A stretch of DNA of 64,000 nt, from the NCBI GenBank assembly GCA_937928635.1, contig CALFWM010000044.1, positions 1 to 64,000 of the forward strand, in the 5' to 3' direction. Shown one piece after another: positions 8,885-17,568 of the stretch; within the stretch, counting starts at the first letter, position 1, and every line of letters begins with the position of its first letter. Origin of the DNA: an uncultured Sulfitobacter sp. (GTDB lineage Bacteria; Pseudomonadota; Alphaproteobacteria; Rhodobacterales; Rhodobacteraceae). A program made the translations under genes and the position numbers. The notes beneath the pieces were generated by a model. The model was not told where the DNA came from and searched no databases. It saw only the letters and a program-made list of their open reading frames with translations.

Positions 8885-10030
8885 ATGACACTCACCACCA
8901 ACTGGTCTTACCCCACGGCCATCCGTTTTGGCGCGGGCCGCATTGCTGAAATTGCGGAGGCCTGCGCGGTTGCGGGCATCACCAAACCGCTGTTGATCAC
9001 CGATCGCGGGCTGGCAGACATGGAAATCACCACCCGCACGCTTGACCTTCTGGAGGCCGCAGGACTAGGCCGCACGATTTTTTCGGATGTGGACCCAAAC
9101 CCCAATGAAATCAATGCCGAAGCGGGCGTGCGTGCCTTCAAAGAAGGCGGCCATGACGGGGTGTTGGCCTTTGGCGGTGGCTCGGGGCTGGACCTTGGCA
9201 AGCTGGTCGCGTTCTGGGCCGGGCAAACCCGCCCGATCTGGGATTTTGAGGATGTGGATGACTGGTGGACCCGCGCAGATGCAGACGTGATCGCGCCTAT
9301 CGTCGCCGTGCCCACCACCGCCGGCACAGGGTCAGAAGTGGGCCGCGCCTCCGTTATCACCAATTCCGTGTCTGAGGAGAAAAAGATCATCTTTCACCCC
9401 AAATTCCTGCCTGCGGTGGTGATCTGTGACCCGGAACTGACCGTTGGCATGCCGCAGTTTATAACGGCAGGCACGGGGCTTGATGCCTTTGCCCATTGTG
9501 TGGAGGCCTATTGCTCACCCCATTACCACCCGATGTCCCAGGGCATGGCGCTGGAGGGCATGCGGCTGGTCAAGGAATACCTGCCACGCGCCTATGCGGA
9601 TGGTGGTGACCTGGAGGCCCGCGCGCATATGATGTCCGCGGCGATCATGGGGGCCACAGCGTTTCAAAAGGGGCTTGGGGCGATCCATGCGCTCTCACAC
9701 CCGGTGGGCGCGATGCACCACACACACCACGGCACAACGAACGCGGTCTTCATGCCTGCCGTGCTGCGCTTCAACGCCTCCGCAATTTCTTACCGGTTTG
9801 ATCAGGCGGCGGCCTACCTTGATCTTGAGGGCGGCTTTGACGGCTTCCAGAGCTTTGTCGATACCTTCAATGCAGGCTTTAACATCCCGAAAACACTGAC
9901 AGAACTTGGCGTCACTAACCCAGATGTGGACCGCATTGTTGCGGGCGCATTGGCTGATCCCAGCACAGGCGGTAACCCGGTTGCGATGACGGCGGAGAAC
10001 ACAAGGAGGCTTCTGCTTGAGGTGCTTTAA
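8885..10030 (+). CDS. Iron-containing alcohol dehydrogenase
   Basis: A 381-residue cytoplasmic enzyme of the group III (Fe-ADH) family, oxidising an alcohol to an aldehyde with NAD. The nucleotide-binding mark GGGSGLDLGK and PTTAGTGSEVG are present. The metal ligands are expected in GLDAFAHCVEAY and IHALSHPVGAMHHTHHG. It follows the glutamine-synthetase-fold gene by 3 bases, so both are one transcription unit. It could oxidise the hydroxyl of a gamma-glutamylated amino alcohol, with the aldehyde dehydrogenase at 21685-23139 as a possible next step, though that gene is in another operon. It ends 9 bases from the convergent soxG gene. Confidence 0.92.
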   Translation: MTLTTNWSYPTAIRFGAGRIAEIAEACAVAGITKPLLITDRGLADMEITTRTLDLLEAAGLGRTIFSDVDPNPNEINAEAGVRAFKEGGHDGVLAFGGGSGLDLGKLVAFWAGQTRPIWDFEDVDDWWTRADADVIAPIVAVPTTAGTGSEVGRASVITNSVSEEKKIIFHPKFLPAVVICDPELTVGMPQFITAGTGLDAFAHCVEAYCSPHYHPMSQGMALEGMRLVKEYLPRAYADGGDLEARAHMMSAAIMGATAFQKGLGAIHALSHPVGAMHHTHHGTTNAVFMPAVLRFNASAISYRFDQAAAYLDLEGGFDGFQSFVDTFNAGFNIPKTLTELGVTNPDVDRIVAGALADPSTGGNPVAMTAENTRRLLLEVL

Positions 10031-10039
10031 GACAGGCGT

Positions 10040-10600
10040 TTAAAGCACTGATTTCATTTCGCTAACAAGGGCATGATGCAGGGACCCTGCACTGGCCCGT
10101 GGCCCGTAAATCGAAAAGTGTTCAGCGCCGCGACAGATCACAAAACACCCCAGATGATGGATTGACCCGCGATGGGCATCCCCGGCGCGCATCGCGCGAA
10201 TGTTCATTTGGCACAGCAGTTCAAGCACCGTTTCCAACCGGTCTCCGGTCAGGTCAAACCGAGTCCAGGCATCTGTTTGTTCGGTGACTGAGGCCACGCC
10301 ACGCGCGGCATTTGCCAAATCCTCAGCCAAGGTTTCATGGCGCGCAAGAGGCGCTTCAATCATCCACTGATCAGGGCCCATCCAGAACGCGGCAAGCTCC
10401 GCCTCAACCAACCGCGCCACATCAGGCACCGCCGCGCCAAGTACCTTTTTCAAGGCCGCTTGTGCCAGCTTTTCCTGACCCAAACGCGCGGCATAAGACG
10501 CAAGTGCCACGTCGGGCACCTCAGTGCAGGTCACACCGCCATGCGTGTCGACCTGGGGTGCGAGGCCGCCAAGGGCCGTGATTGGTGTCAGATCATGCAC
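10040..10600 (-). CDS. soxG: Sarcosine oxidase gamma subunit family protein
   Basis: A 186-residue cytoplasmic subunit of heterotetrameric sarcosine oxidase, structurally a small folate-enzyme-like domain that helps assemble the complex. Marks include WMIEAPLA, TDAWTRFDLTGD and RGSIHHLGCFVICRG. I chose the GTG at 10600 because a GAGGGGGAG ribosome site lies just before it and the overlap with soxA is then only 8 bases; an ATG at 10627 in frame adds nine residues. It is the last gene of soxBDAG. A related enzyme class, N-methylglutamate dehydrogenase, has homologous subunits and cannot be excluded. Confidence 0.87.
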   Translation of the reverse strand: MHDLTPITALGGLAPQVDTHGGVTCTEVPDVALASYAARLGQEKLAQAALKKVLGAAVPDVARLVEAELAAFWMGPDQWMIEAPLARHETLAEDLANAARGVASVTEQTDAWTRFDLTGDRLETVLELLCQMNIRAMRAGDAHRGSIHHLGCFVICRGAEHFSIYGPRASAGSLHHALVSEMKSVL

Positions 10601-13538
10601 GAAGCCGCTCCCCCTCTGGGTCCACAAAATGGGCGGAGACCACCTCCACCTCTACGGTCAAATCGGTGACGGGGGACACCAGCCGCAGCCGCTCCCCCAT
10701 CCGTACCTCACCACTTTTCAGAAAGGCGAGGCCGATCATACTGTCCAGCGATGGCGAAAACGCGGCGGATGTCACGTAGCCCTGATCATGTGCTGCATCC
10801 ACCGGCCCCTGCGCGTTCATCAAATGCCCACCTGCGGTGACTTTATCGCTTTTGTTCAAAGGTTTGATGCCCACGAGCTTCAATGCATCATCCGCGTTCA
10901 GGCCCGGCCGTTCAGACAGGACAGAGCCGATGCTGTCCTTCTTCTTGGACACCATCCGCCCCATCCCAAGGTTCAGCGCTGTGGTGGTGCCATTAAGCTC
11001 ATTGCCTGCCGCATGGCCCTTTTCGATGCGCATCACGCCAAGGGCTTCTGTGCCGTAGGGCGTGACGTTAAACTCCTCACCGTCCTTCATCAAACGGCGC
11101 ATCAGCGCGTCGCCGTAGCGGGCAGGGACTGCGATTTCGAACGCCAGCTCACCAGAGAAGGAAATGCGGAACAGCCGGGCGCGCAAACCGCCGCAGACCG
11201 TGATGTTGCCACAAGCCATGAAGGGGAAGGCCTCGTTTGAGATGTCAAACTCCGCATCGACAATCTTGCGCAGCAGCTTGCGGGAATTGGGGCCTGCGAC
11301 GGCATATTGCGCCCAAGCCTCCGTGGTGGAAATCAGCTGCACATCCATGTCCGGGAACAGGCATTGGCGGGCAAATTCCATGTGTTGATAGACTTTTGCG
11401 GCGTTTGCCGTGGTGGTTGTGACCACAAAATGATCTTCGGCCAGACGGCCAGCGGTGCCATCGTCCATGGCGATGCCGTCTTCGCGCAGCATCAGGCCGT
11501 AGCGGGTCTTACCCACGGGCAATTTCGCGAAAGCATTGCAGTATATTTTGTTGAGAAAGTCAGCCGCATCAGTGCCTTGCACGTCGATCTTACCAAGGGT
11601 GGTGCAGTCACACACACCCACAGAGGCGCGGGTGGCGGCCACCTCGCGGTCAACGGATTGGCGCCAATGGGTTTCACCCGGGCGCGGGAACCATTGCGCG
11701 CGTAGCCAGTTGCCAACCTCAACAAACACCGCACCCTGTTCCTTGGCCCAGTAGTGCGAGGGTGTCAGGCGCGTGGGGTGAAATTCCATGCCTTTGATAC
11801 GGCCCGCAAAGGTGGCAATGGGCACGGGCGTGTAGGGCGGGCGGAAAATGGTGGTGCCGGTTTGCTCAATCGTTTTGCCTGCCAGTTCAGCCATGATCGC
11901 AAGACCACCCATGTTGGAGGTTTTACCCTGATCGGTCGCCATGCCCAGCGTGGTATAGCGTTTGAGATGCTCAACGGAGCGGAAACCCTCCTGATGGGAT
12001 AGTTTTACGTCCTTGACCGTCACATCGTTTTGCTGATCAAGCCAGCCGCGCGTTGTGCCCTCAACGAACCAGAATGGTGTGATCTTCACCGGGGCGTCTT
12101 CTGCTTGGGGCAGTTTGCCAGCACGCCCCTCTATTTCAAGGGCTTGGCGGGCGACCTTCATGCCCGTTTCCAATGCGCCATGGGTCGACAGTGCGCCATT
12201 GGCGGCTCCCGCGACATGCATGCCGTCAGGCAGGTTGTCCCCCGGCACAAAGGCCGATAACGCTTCATCCCAGGTTGGTCGCCCGCGCTGATGGCAGGTC
12301 AGATGCAGGTTTGGGTTCCAGCCGCCGGAGACGCCCAATGCGCCACATTCCAGGGTCCGCTCGGTGCCATCGGCCAGCTTGACCTCCGCAAAGGTCAGGC
12401 CCAAACGTCCTTTGGTATCAAGCACCTGTGCCCCGCGCAGCACCTGGTAATCGTCAGACAGGGCAACATCGGGCCGGGTATCAACCACGGCGGCGATTTT
12501 GACGCCTTTGGCATGTAAATCCATCGCGGTGCGGTGGCCGTCGTCATTGTTGGTAAAGATCGCAACCCGTTGTGCGGGGGTCACGGCCCAGCGGTTGGCA
12601 TAAGAACGCATCGCGGAGGCCAGCATCACACCGGGGCGGTCATTGTTGTCAAAGGCGATGGGGCGTTCAATGGCCCCAGCGCAAAGCATTGTTTTATTTG
12701 TGTAAATCCGCCAGAGAATCTGGCGGGGTTTGCCTGCGTCCGGGGTGTGGAGGTGGTCGGAGACACGCTCCACCGCGCCGTAGATGCCATGATCAAAGGC
12801 CCCGATGACGGTGGTGCGGGTCATCAGACGAACGTTGGTCATTGAGGATAGTTCGGCCACAGCCGCCGCAGCCCAATCACTCGCTACCTCGTTGTTAATG
12901 CTGAAGGTTTCGGCGTTAAGGCGTCCACCCATGCTGAAATCTTCGTCCGCGAGGATCACCTCTGCGCCCGCGCGGCCAGCGGTAAGCGCGGCCATCAGAC
13001 CGGCGGGGCCCGCGCCGATGATCAGCAGGTCACAATGGCGAAACCCCTTGTCATATTCATCCGGGTCCGCCTTCATCGAAAGGGAGCCTAGACCGGCGGC
13101 TTTGCGGATGACCGGCTCATAGAGTTTTTCCCAAAACGCCTTGGGCCACATGAAAGTTTTATAATAAAAACCGGCAGTTAGGAAGTTTGAAAGGCGGTCG
13201 TTGATTGCCATGGCATCAAAGGCGAGGGATGGCCAGCGGTTCTGGCTTTTGGCCACCAAACCGTCAAATAGTTCGGCTGTTGTGGCGCGCGTGTTGGGCT
13301 CTTGCCGCGCCCCGCCGCGCAACTCGACCAAGGCGTTGGGTTCTTCGGAACCCGCCGTCAGGGGGCCGCGGGGGCGATGGTATTTAAACGACCGGCCCAT
13401 CAGTCGTACGTTGTTCGCCAACAGCGCGGATGCAAGGGTATCGCCCTGATATCCTTGATGAAACCTGCCATCAAACATGAATTTCATGGGCTTGGTACGG
13501 TCGATCTGCCCGCCGGAAAGTCGGTTCTTTTGGGTCAC
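10593..13538 (-). CDS. soxA: Sarcosine oxidase alpha subunit family protein
   Basis: A 981-residue cytoplasmic flavoenzyme subunit. Order: an N-terminal ferredoxin-like domain without cluster cysteines (about 10-80), a dinucleotide-binding region with GAGPAG at 175-180 and a two-domain oxidoreductase core to about residue 580, then a C-terminal glycine-cleavage T-protein-like domain (about 600-970) that passes the methyl carbon to tetrahydrofolate. In known enzymes sarcosine gives glycine, hydrogen peroxide and formaldehyde or 5,10-methylene-THF. It overlaps soxD by 4 bases and soxG by 8. Length matches the family (~960-1000). Confidence 0.93.
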   Translation of the reverse strand: MTQKNRLSGGQIDRTKPMKFMFDGRFHQGYQGDTLASALLANNVRLMGRSFKYHRPRGPLTAGSEEPNALVELRGGARQEPNTRATTAELFDGLVAKSQNRWPSLAFDAMAINDRLSNFLTAGFYYKTFMWPKAFWEKLYEPVIRKAAGLGSLSMKADPDEYDKGFRHCDLLIIGAGPAGLMAALTAGRAGAEVILADEDFSMGGRLNAETFSINNEVASDWAAAAVAELSSMTNVRLMTRTTVIGAFDHGIYGAVERVSDHLHTPDAGKPRQILWRIYTNKTMLCAGAIERPIAFDNNDRPGVMLASAMRSYANRWAVTPAQRVAIFTNNDDGHRTAMDLHAKGVKIAAVVDTRPDVALSDDYQVLRGAQVLDTKGRLGLTFAEVKLADGTERTLECGALGVSGGWNPNLHLTCHQRGRPTWDEALSAFVPGDNLPDGMHVAGAANGALSTHGALETGMKVARQALEIEGRAGKLPQAEDAPVKITPFWFVEGTTRGWLDQQNDVTVKDVKLSHQEGFRSVEHLKRYTTLGMATDQGKTSNMGGLAIMAELAGKTIEQTGTTIFRPPYTPVPIATFAGRIKGMEFHPTRLTPSHYWAKEQGAVFVEVGNWLRAQWFPRPGETHWRQSVDREVAATRASVGVCDCTTLGKIDVQGTDAADFLNKIYCNAFAKLPVGKTRYGLMLREDGIAMDDGTAGRLAEDHFVVTTTTANAAKVYQHMEFARQCLFPDMDVQLISTTEAWAQYAVAGPNSRKLLRKIVDAEFDISNEAFPFMACGNITVCGGLRARLFRISFSGELAFEIAVPARYGDALMRRLMKDGEEFNVTPYGTEALGVMRIEKGHAAGNELNGTTTALNLGMGRMVSKKKDSIGSVLSERPGLNADDALKLVGIKPLNKSDKVTAGGHLMNAQGPVDAAHDQGYVTSAAFSPSLDSMIGLAFLKSGEVRMGERLRLVSPVTDLTVEVEVVSAHFVDPEGERLRA

Positions 13539-13822
13539 TTTGATCTGCCTTGTGCGCGGGCCACATCGCGGGCCATTTCTACCGATGTGATCTCATGGGT
13601 GGTTGTGTCACGTGTCACCACCAGCCAGGAGCGGTCGCCCGCTTCATGGAACCACAACTCGCGGTGCATACCGGCTGGATTTATCCGAAGATAACCATAT
13701 TCATAGAAGGATTGTGCGCGGTCTTCCGCGTCAGGATCGGGTCGGTTGATCAGACTGGCGTCGCCCAGATAGACAAACTCAGAACTGTCGCGGGGGCCAA
13801 GCAGGGGGTGGTTGATGATCAT
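13535..13822 (-). CDS. soxD: Sarcosine oxidase delta subunit family protein, cysteine-free variant
   Basis: A 95-residue subunit between soxB and soxA. The family fold is recognisable from HPLLGPRDSSEF, INPAGMHRELW and RDTTTHEI. Known delta subunits bind zinc through two cysteines in a CPxCG motif near the start, a histidine near residue 59 and a cysteine near 63. Here the start reads HPLLGPR, His59 is kept, position 63 is Asp, and the protein has no cysteine at all. The classical zinc site is therefore missing or rebuilt from His5, His59 and Asp63. Its stop overlaps the soxA start by 4 bases. Confidence 0.88.
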   Translation of the reverse strand: MIINHPLLGPRDSSEFVYLGDASLINRPDPDAEDRAQSFYEYGYLRINPAGMHRELWFHEAGDRSWLVVTRDTTTHEITSVEMARDVARAQGRSK

Positions 13823-13900
13823 CTCAAAGCCTCCGAAAGCGGCGTCGGTATCATGTCGGTATTGCGTCGGTATTTGGTCGGTGCGTGCATCGCTCGGGCC

Positions 13901-15151
13901 TCAGTGCAGGTTGGGCTGGTTGCCCATGCCTTTTTCGTCGATCATGTGGCCGGTTTGGAACCGGTCAAAACGGTAGGCAGTGGCGTTGGGGTGGGGCGCG
14001 TCGCGCGCCAGCAGATGGGCAAAGCACATGCCGGAGGCTGGCGTGGCCTTGAACCCGCCGTAACACCAGCCACCATTGAAATAGAGACCCTCGATATGGG
14101 TGCGGTCGATGATGGGGGAGCCGTCCATCGACATGTCCATGATTCCGCCCCACATGCGCAACAGGCGCGCGCGGCCAATCATCGGCATGATCGCCATGCC
14201 GCCCTCGCAGACGTCCTCAACCACGGGCAGGTTGCCGCGTTGGGCGTAGGAGTTGTAGCCGTCAATGTCGCCGCCGAAGACCAGCCCGCCCTTGTCGGAT
14301 TGGGAGACATAGAAGTGGCCCGCGCCAAAGGTGATCACACCAGGCAGCACAGGTTTGAGGCCCTCAGAGACAAAGGCCTGCAAAACGTGGCTTTCAATCG
14401 GCAGGCGCATGTCGGCTTTGGCCATGAGGCGGCCAGAGGAGCCAGCGACCGCACAGCCCACTTTGCCCGCGCCGATAAATCCGCGTGAGGTTTCGACGCC
14501 TTTGCACACACCGTTTTCGATGCGAAAGCCGGTGACTTCGCAGTTCTGGATGATATCGACGCCGCGACCGTCCGCGGCGCGCGCGTAGCCCCAGGCAACT
14601 GCATCATGACGCACGGTGCCGCCGCGCCGCTGGGCCAGCCCGCCTTTGATGGGAAAGCGTGCATCGTCGAAATTCAAAAACGGGTATTCCCGCTTGATCG
14701 CTGGAAGGTCGAGGTATTCCGCATCCGCGCCATTCAGGATCATTGCATTGCCGCGTCGGATAAAGGCATCACGCTGTGCGTCTGAGTGGATCAGGTTCAT
14801 GATGCCGCGTTGTGAAATCATGGCGTTGTAGTTCAGGTCCTGCTCCAGCCCTTCCCAGAGTTTCAGGGACATTTCATAAAACGGCTCATTGCCGTCCAGC
14901 AGATAGTTGGAGCGGATTATGGTGGTATTGCGCCCCACATTGCCGCCGCCGATCCAGCCCTTTTCCAGCACAGCCACATTGGCCTGCGCGTAAACCGAGG
15001 CCAGATAATGCGCGGTGGCCAGCCCATGCCCGCCGCCGCCGATGATCACAATGTCATACTGTGGTTTCGGCTCAGGGTCGCGCCATGCAGGTGTCCAGCC
15101 TTTGTGCCCGGTAAGGGCTTCTTTGATAACTCTGAACCCAGAATAACGCAT
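13901..15151 (-). CDS. soxB: Sarcosine oxidase beta subunit family protein
   Basis: A 416-residue FAD-dependent oxidoreductase subunit that carries the amine-oxidising site. The FAD-binding GGGGHG is at residues 38-43. The histidine that carries covalent FMN in known enzymes corresponds to His182 in GGTVRHDAVAWG. A GGAGGT ribosome site lies 8 bases before the ATG. It is the first gene of soxBDAG, 78 bases from soxD, and is divergent from hyuA. Substrate could be sarcosine or another N-methyl amino acid. Confidence 0.93.
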   Translation of the reverse strand: MRYSGFRVIKEALTGHKGWTPAWRDPEPKPQYDIVIIGGGGHGLATAHYLASVYAQANVAVLEKGWIGGGNVGRNTTIIRSNYLLDGNEPFYEMSLKLWEGLEQDLNYNAMISQRGIMNLIHSDAQRDAFIRRGNAMILNGADAEYLDLPAIKREYPFLNFDDARFPIKGGLAQRRGGTVRHDAVAWGYARAADGRGVDIIQNCEVTGFRIENGVCKGVETSRGFIGAGKVGCAVAGSSGRLMAKADMRLPIESHVLQAFVSEGLKPVLPGVITFGAGHFYVSQSDKGGLVFGGDIDGYNSYAQRGNLPVVEDVCEGGMAIMPMIGRARLLRMWGGIMDMSMDGSPIIDRTHIEGLYFNGGWCYGGFKATPASGMCFAHLLARDAPHPNATAYRFDRFQTGHMIDEKGMGNQPNLH

Positions 15152-15468
15152 GAAATCGGACCTCCGTTCACGGCAGTCTGCACGTTTTCAAATGGATGTC
15201 GCGATCAAAACCCGACACCGGAGTGTTCAGATCGGACCTTGCCTGCACTTTTCTGTGCCATCTGCCCGCAAAAATGCGTTGACGGGCCGGGGGCGCTTTT
15301 GCCAGTGTTTTCCACAAGATCAGCAGGTATATGCCCGATGTGCTTTGATGCAATGAACGTGACGTCGCGCCGTGCGACGGGGTGTGACCTCGTCGTCTGA
15401 CACTCTGCGTTGGTTTTGCGTTTGTGCGCAGCACGCACAGTTTTGATCTTTGCAGAGAGTTCCCCCAG
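15152..15468. promoter_or_regulatory. Divergent promoter region between soxB and hyuA
   Basis: This 317-base gap separates two divergent operons and must hold promoters for both. The clearest element is an inverted repeat CGTCGC-GCCGT-GCGACG at 15363-15379, a candidate operator or small hairpin. Short reading frames cross the gap on both strands but none has a ribosome site or familiar product. No regulator gene is adjacent, so which protein acts here is unknown. Confidence 0.45.
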
Positions 15469-17568
15469 ATGACGTCACACAGCGGATTGCGGCTTGCCAT
15501 TGATATTGGTGGCACCTTTACCGATACGGTTTTGATGGGGCCGGACACTCAGATTTTGGCCAGTACCAAGACCCCCACCACAGCGCAGGCCCCCGCACAG
15601 GCCGCCGTGCAGGGGGCACAGCAGGTGTTGGCCGATACCGGCACCCGGATGACTGAGATCACCGGGTTTATTCATGGCACAACGCTGGCCACCAACGCAT
15701 TGATTGAGCGGCGCGGGGCGCGGGTGGCCAGCATCACCACCGCCGGGTTTCGTGACATTCTGGAGATTGCCTATGAGCGGCGGTACAGCCAGTACGCCAT
15801 CAATCTCGAAAAACCCGATCTGATTGTGCCGCGTGCGCATGCCTTTACCATTGGCGGGCGCATGGATGCGCAGGGGCGCGAACGGGCACCGCTCGCCACA
15901 AAGGATATCGCCGGGCTGGTGGCGCAATTGCGCGATGTCAGGGCAGAGGCGGTCGCGATCTGTCTGATGCACAGCTATGCCAACCCCACCCACGAGCAGC
16001 AATTGCGCGACCTGCTGGCCGCAGCGCTGCCCGATCTGGTGATTTCTCTGTCGCATGAGGTCAGCCCGGAGGCGCGTGAATTTGACCGGCTTTGTACCAC
16101 CATCGCCAACGCCTATATCCGCCCATTAATGGCGCGGTATCTGGTTGATTTTCAGGGCAGGTTTCAGGGTGAGGGATTGACCTGTCCGATCCTGATGATG
16201 ACAGCCGGAGGCGGGATGACCACGCTTGAAACCGCCGCGCGCCTGCCGATCCGATTGGTCGAATCCGGCCCCGCAGGGGGGGCGATACTGGCGGCGCGGA
16301 TTGCGCAAAGTGTTGCAGCCAAACAGGTGCTGTCCTTTGACATGGGCGGCACCACGGCCAAGCTGTGCCTGATTGACACGTACCGCCCGCAAACCGCGCG
16401 CAAGTTTGAGATCAACCGGGCCGCGCGGTTTATCAAAGGGTCGGGCATGCCGGTGCGCATCCCGGTGATTGAGATGATTGAGATCGGGGCCGGGGGTGGG
16501 TCGATCGCCTCGGTGGATCGGCTGGGGCGCATTCAGGTCGGCCCGCAAAGTGCCGGGGCTGATCCCGGACCGGCGGCCTTTGGCCGGGGAGGGCAGCGCC
16601 CCACCGTGACGGATGCGGATGTGGTACAAGGTTTGATTGCGCCGGATCGCTTTGCCGAGGGGCGTCTGGCGATAGAGAGTGATGCAGCGCGCGGGGCACT
16701 CAAAAGGGATGTTGGTGCCCCATTGGGGATTACAGAGGGAGAGGGCGCGCAGGCGATCAGTGAGATTGTCGATGAAAACATGGCCAGTGCCGCGCGCATG
16801 CACGCGGTGGAATCGGGCAAAGATCTGAGTGCGCGGGTGATGATTGCCTTTGGCGGCAATGGCCCGTTGCATGCCACAAGGGTCGCACGGCGCGCACAAG
16901 TGGCGCAGATCGTGATCCCGCCCGACCCCGGTGTCGGCTCCGCCGTGGGGTTCTTGTATGCGCCAGTGTCGTTTGAGATCATCCGGTCGCGATACAGCAC
17001 GCTGGAGGGGCTTGATCTGGCGGGTCTCACCACGTTTTTTGCCGGGATGCAGGAAGAGGCGGAGGCGGTGGTGCGTGCAGGCGCACCGGGGCAGAACATC
17101 CTGATCCGCAAGGTCGCGTTTATGCGTTATCACGGGCAGGGCCATGAGATTGAGATTGATCTGCCCACAACGCCCTTGCGCGCCGCTGATCTGCCCGGGT
17201 TGAAACGGGCCTTTGAGGTGGAATACGCGCGCCAGTTCAGCCGCGTGGTGCCGGGCATGCAGATTGAGGTGTTGAACTGGGCCTTGTCCGCAACGACGCA
17301 GGCGCCGCAGGGGGCCACGGCAGGGCAAACGCCGCAGGCAACACCGCTCACGCCGTCGCGGTTCAGCGAGATCACCTGTGACGTCACAGGTGGGCCGCGC
17401 CACGCCGGGGTGTTTGAGCGCGCCGATCTGGCCCCCGGTGATCAGATCATAGGCCCCGCCCTGATCGTTGAGCCGCAAACCACAACGCTGGTCAGTGCGG
17501 ATTTTGCGGCCCGCATCGACAGCCAAGACAACATCTGGCTGACCCGTCCGCAGGAGGCCACGCCATGA
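15469..17568 (+). CDS. hyuA: Hydantoinase/oxoprolinase family protein, subunit A
   Basis: A 699-residue cytoplasmic subunit of an ATP-dependent amidohydrolase of the HyuA/5-oxoprolinase/N-methylhydantoinase group, which open cyclic amides or lactams using ATP. The ATP-grasp-like phosphate motif IDIGGTFTDTVL is at about residues 11-22, and the second actin-fold phosphate motif is FDMGGTTAK near residue 296. Length is typical (~690). ATG 15469 gives the usual start just ahead of the IDIGGTFTD motif; an in-frame GTG at 15424 adds 15 residues. It overlaps hyuB by 4 bases, so the two subunits are translationally coupled. Confidence 0.9.
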   Translation: MTSHSGLRLAIDIGGTFTDTVLMGPDTQILASTKTPTTAQAPAQAAVQGAQQVLADTGTRMTEITGFIHGTTLATNALIERRGARVASITTAGFRDILEIAYERRYSQYAINLEKPDLIVPRAHAFTIGGRMDAQGRERAPLATKDIAGLVAQLRDVRAEAVAICLMHSYANPTHEQQLRDLLAAALPDLVISLSHEVSPEAREFDRLCTTIANAYIRPLMARYLVDFQGRFQGEGLTCPILMMTAGGGMTTLETAARLPIRLVESGPAGGAILAARIAQSVAAKQVLSFDMGGTTAKLCLIDTYRPQTARKFEINRAARFIKGSGMPVRIPVIEMIEIGAGGGSIASVDRLGRIQVGPQSAGADPGPAAFGRGGQRPTVTDADVVQGLIAPDRFAEGRLAIESDAARGALKRDVGAPLGITEGEGAQAISEIVDENMASAARMHAVESGKDLSARVMIAFGGNGPLHATRVARRAQVAQIVIPPDPGVGSAVGFLYAPVSFEIIRSRYSTLEGLDLAGLTTFFAGMQEEAEAVVRAGAPGQNILIRKVAFMRYHGQGHEIEIDLPTTPLRAADLPGLKRAFEVEYARQFSRVVPGMQIEVLNWALSATTQAPQGATAGQTPQATPLTPSRFSEITCDVTGGPRHAGVFERADLAPGDQIIGPALIVEPQTTTLVSADFAARIDSQDNIWLTRPQEATP

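Noticed and set aside
16126-17526. Minus-strand open frame of 466 codons inside hyuA
   Set aside because: The product is Arg/Pro/His-rich without domains, and the plus strand codes a clear HyuA. It is a shadow of codon bias.
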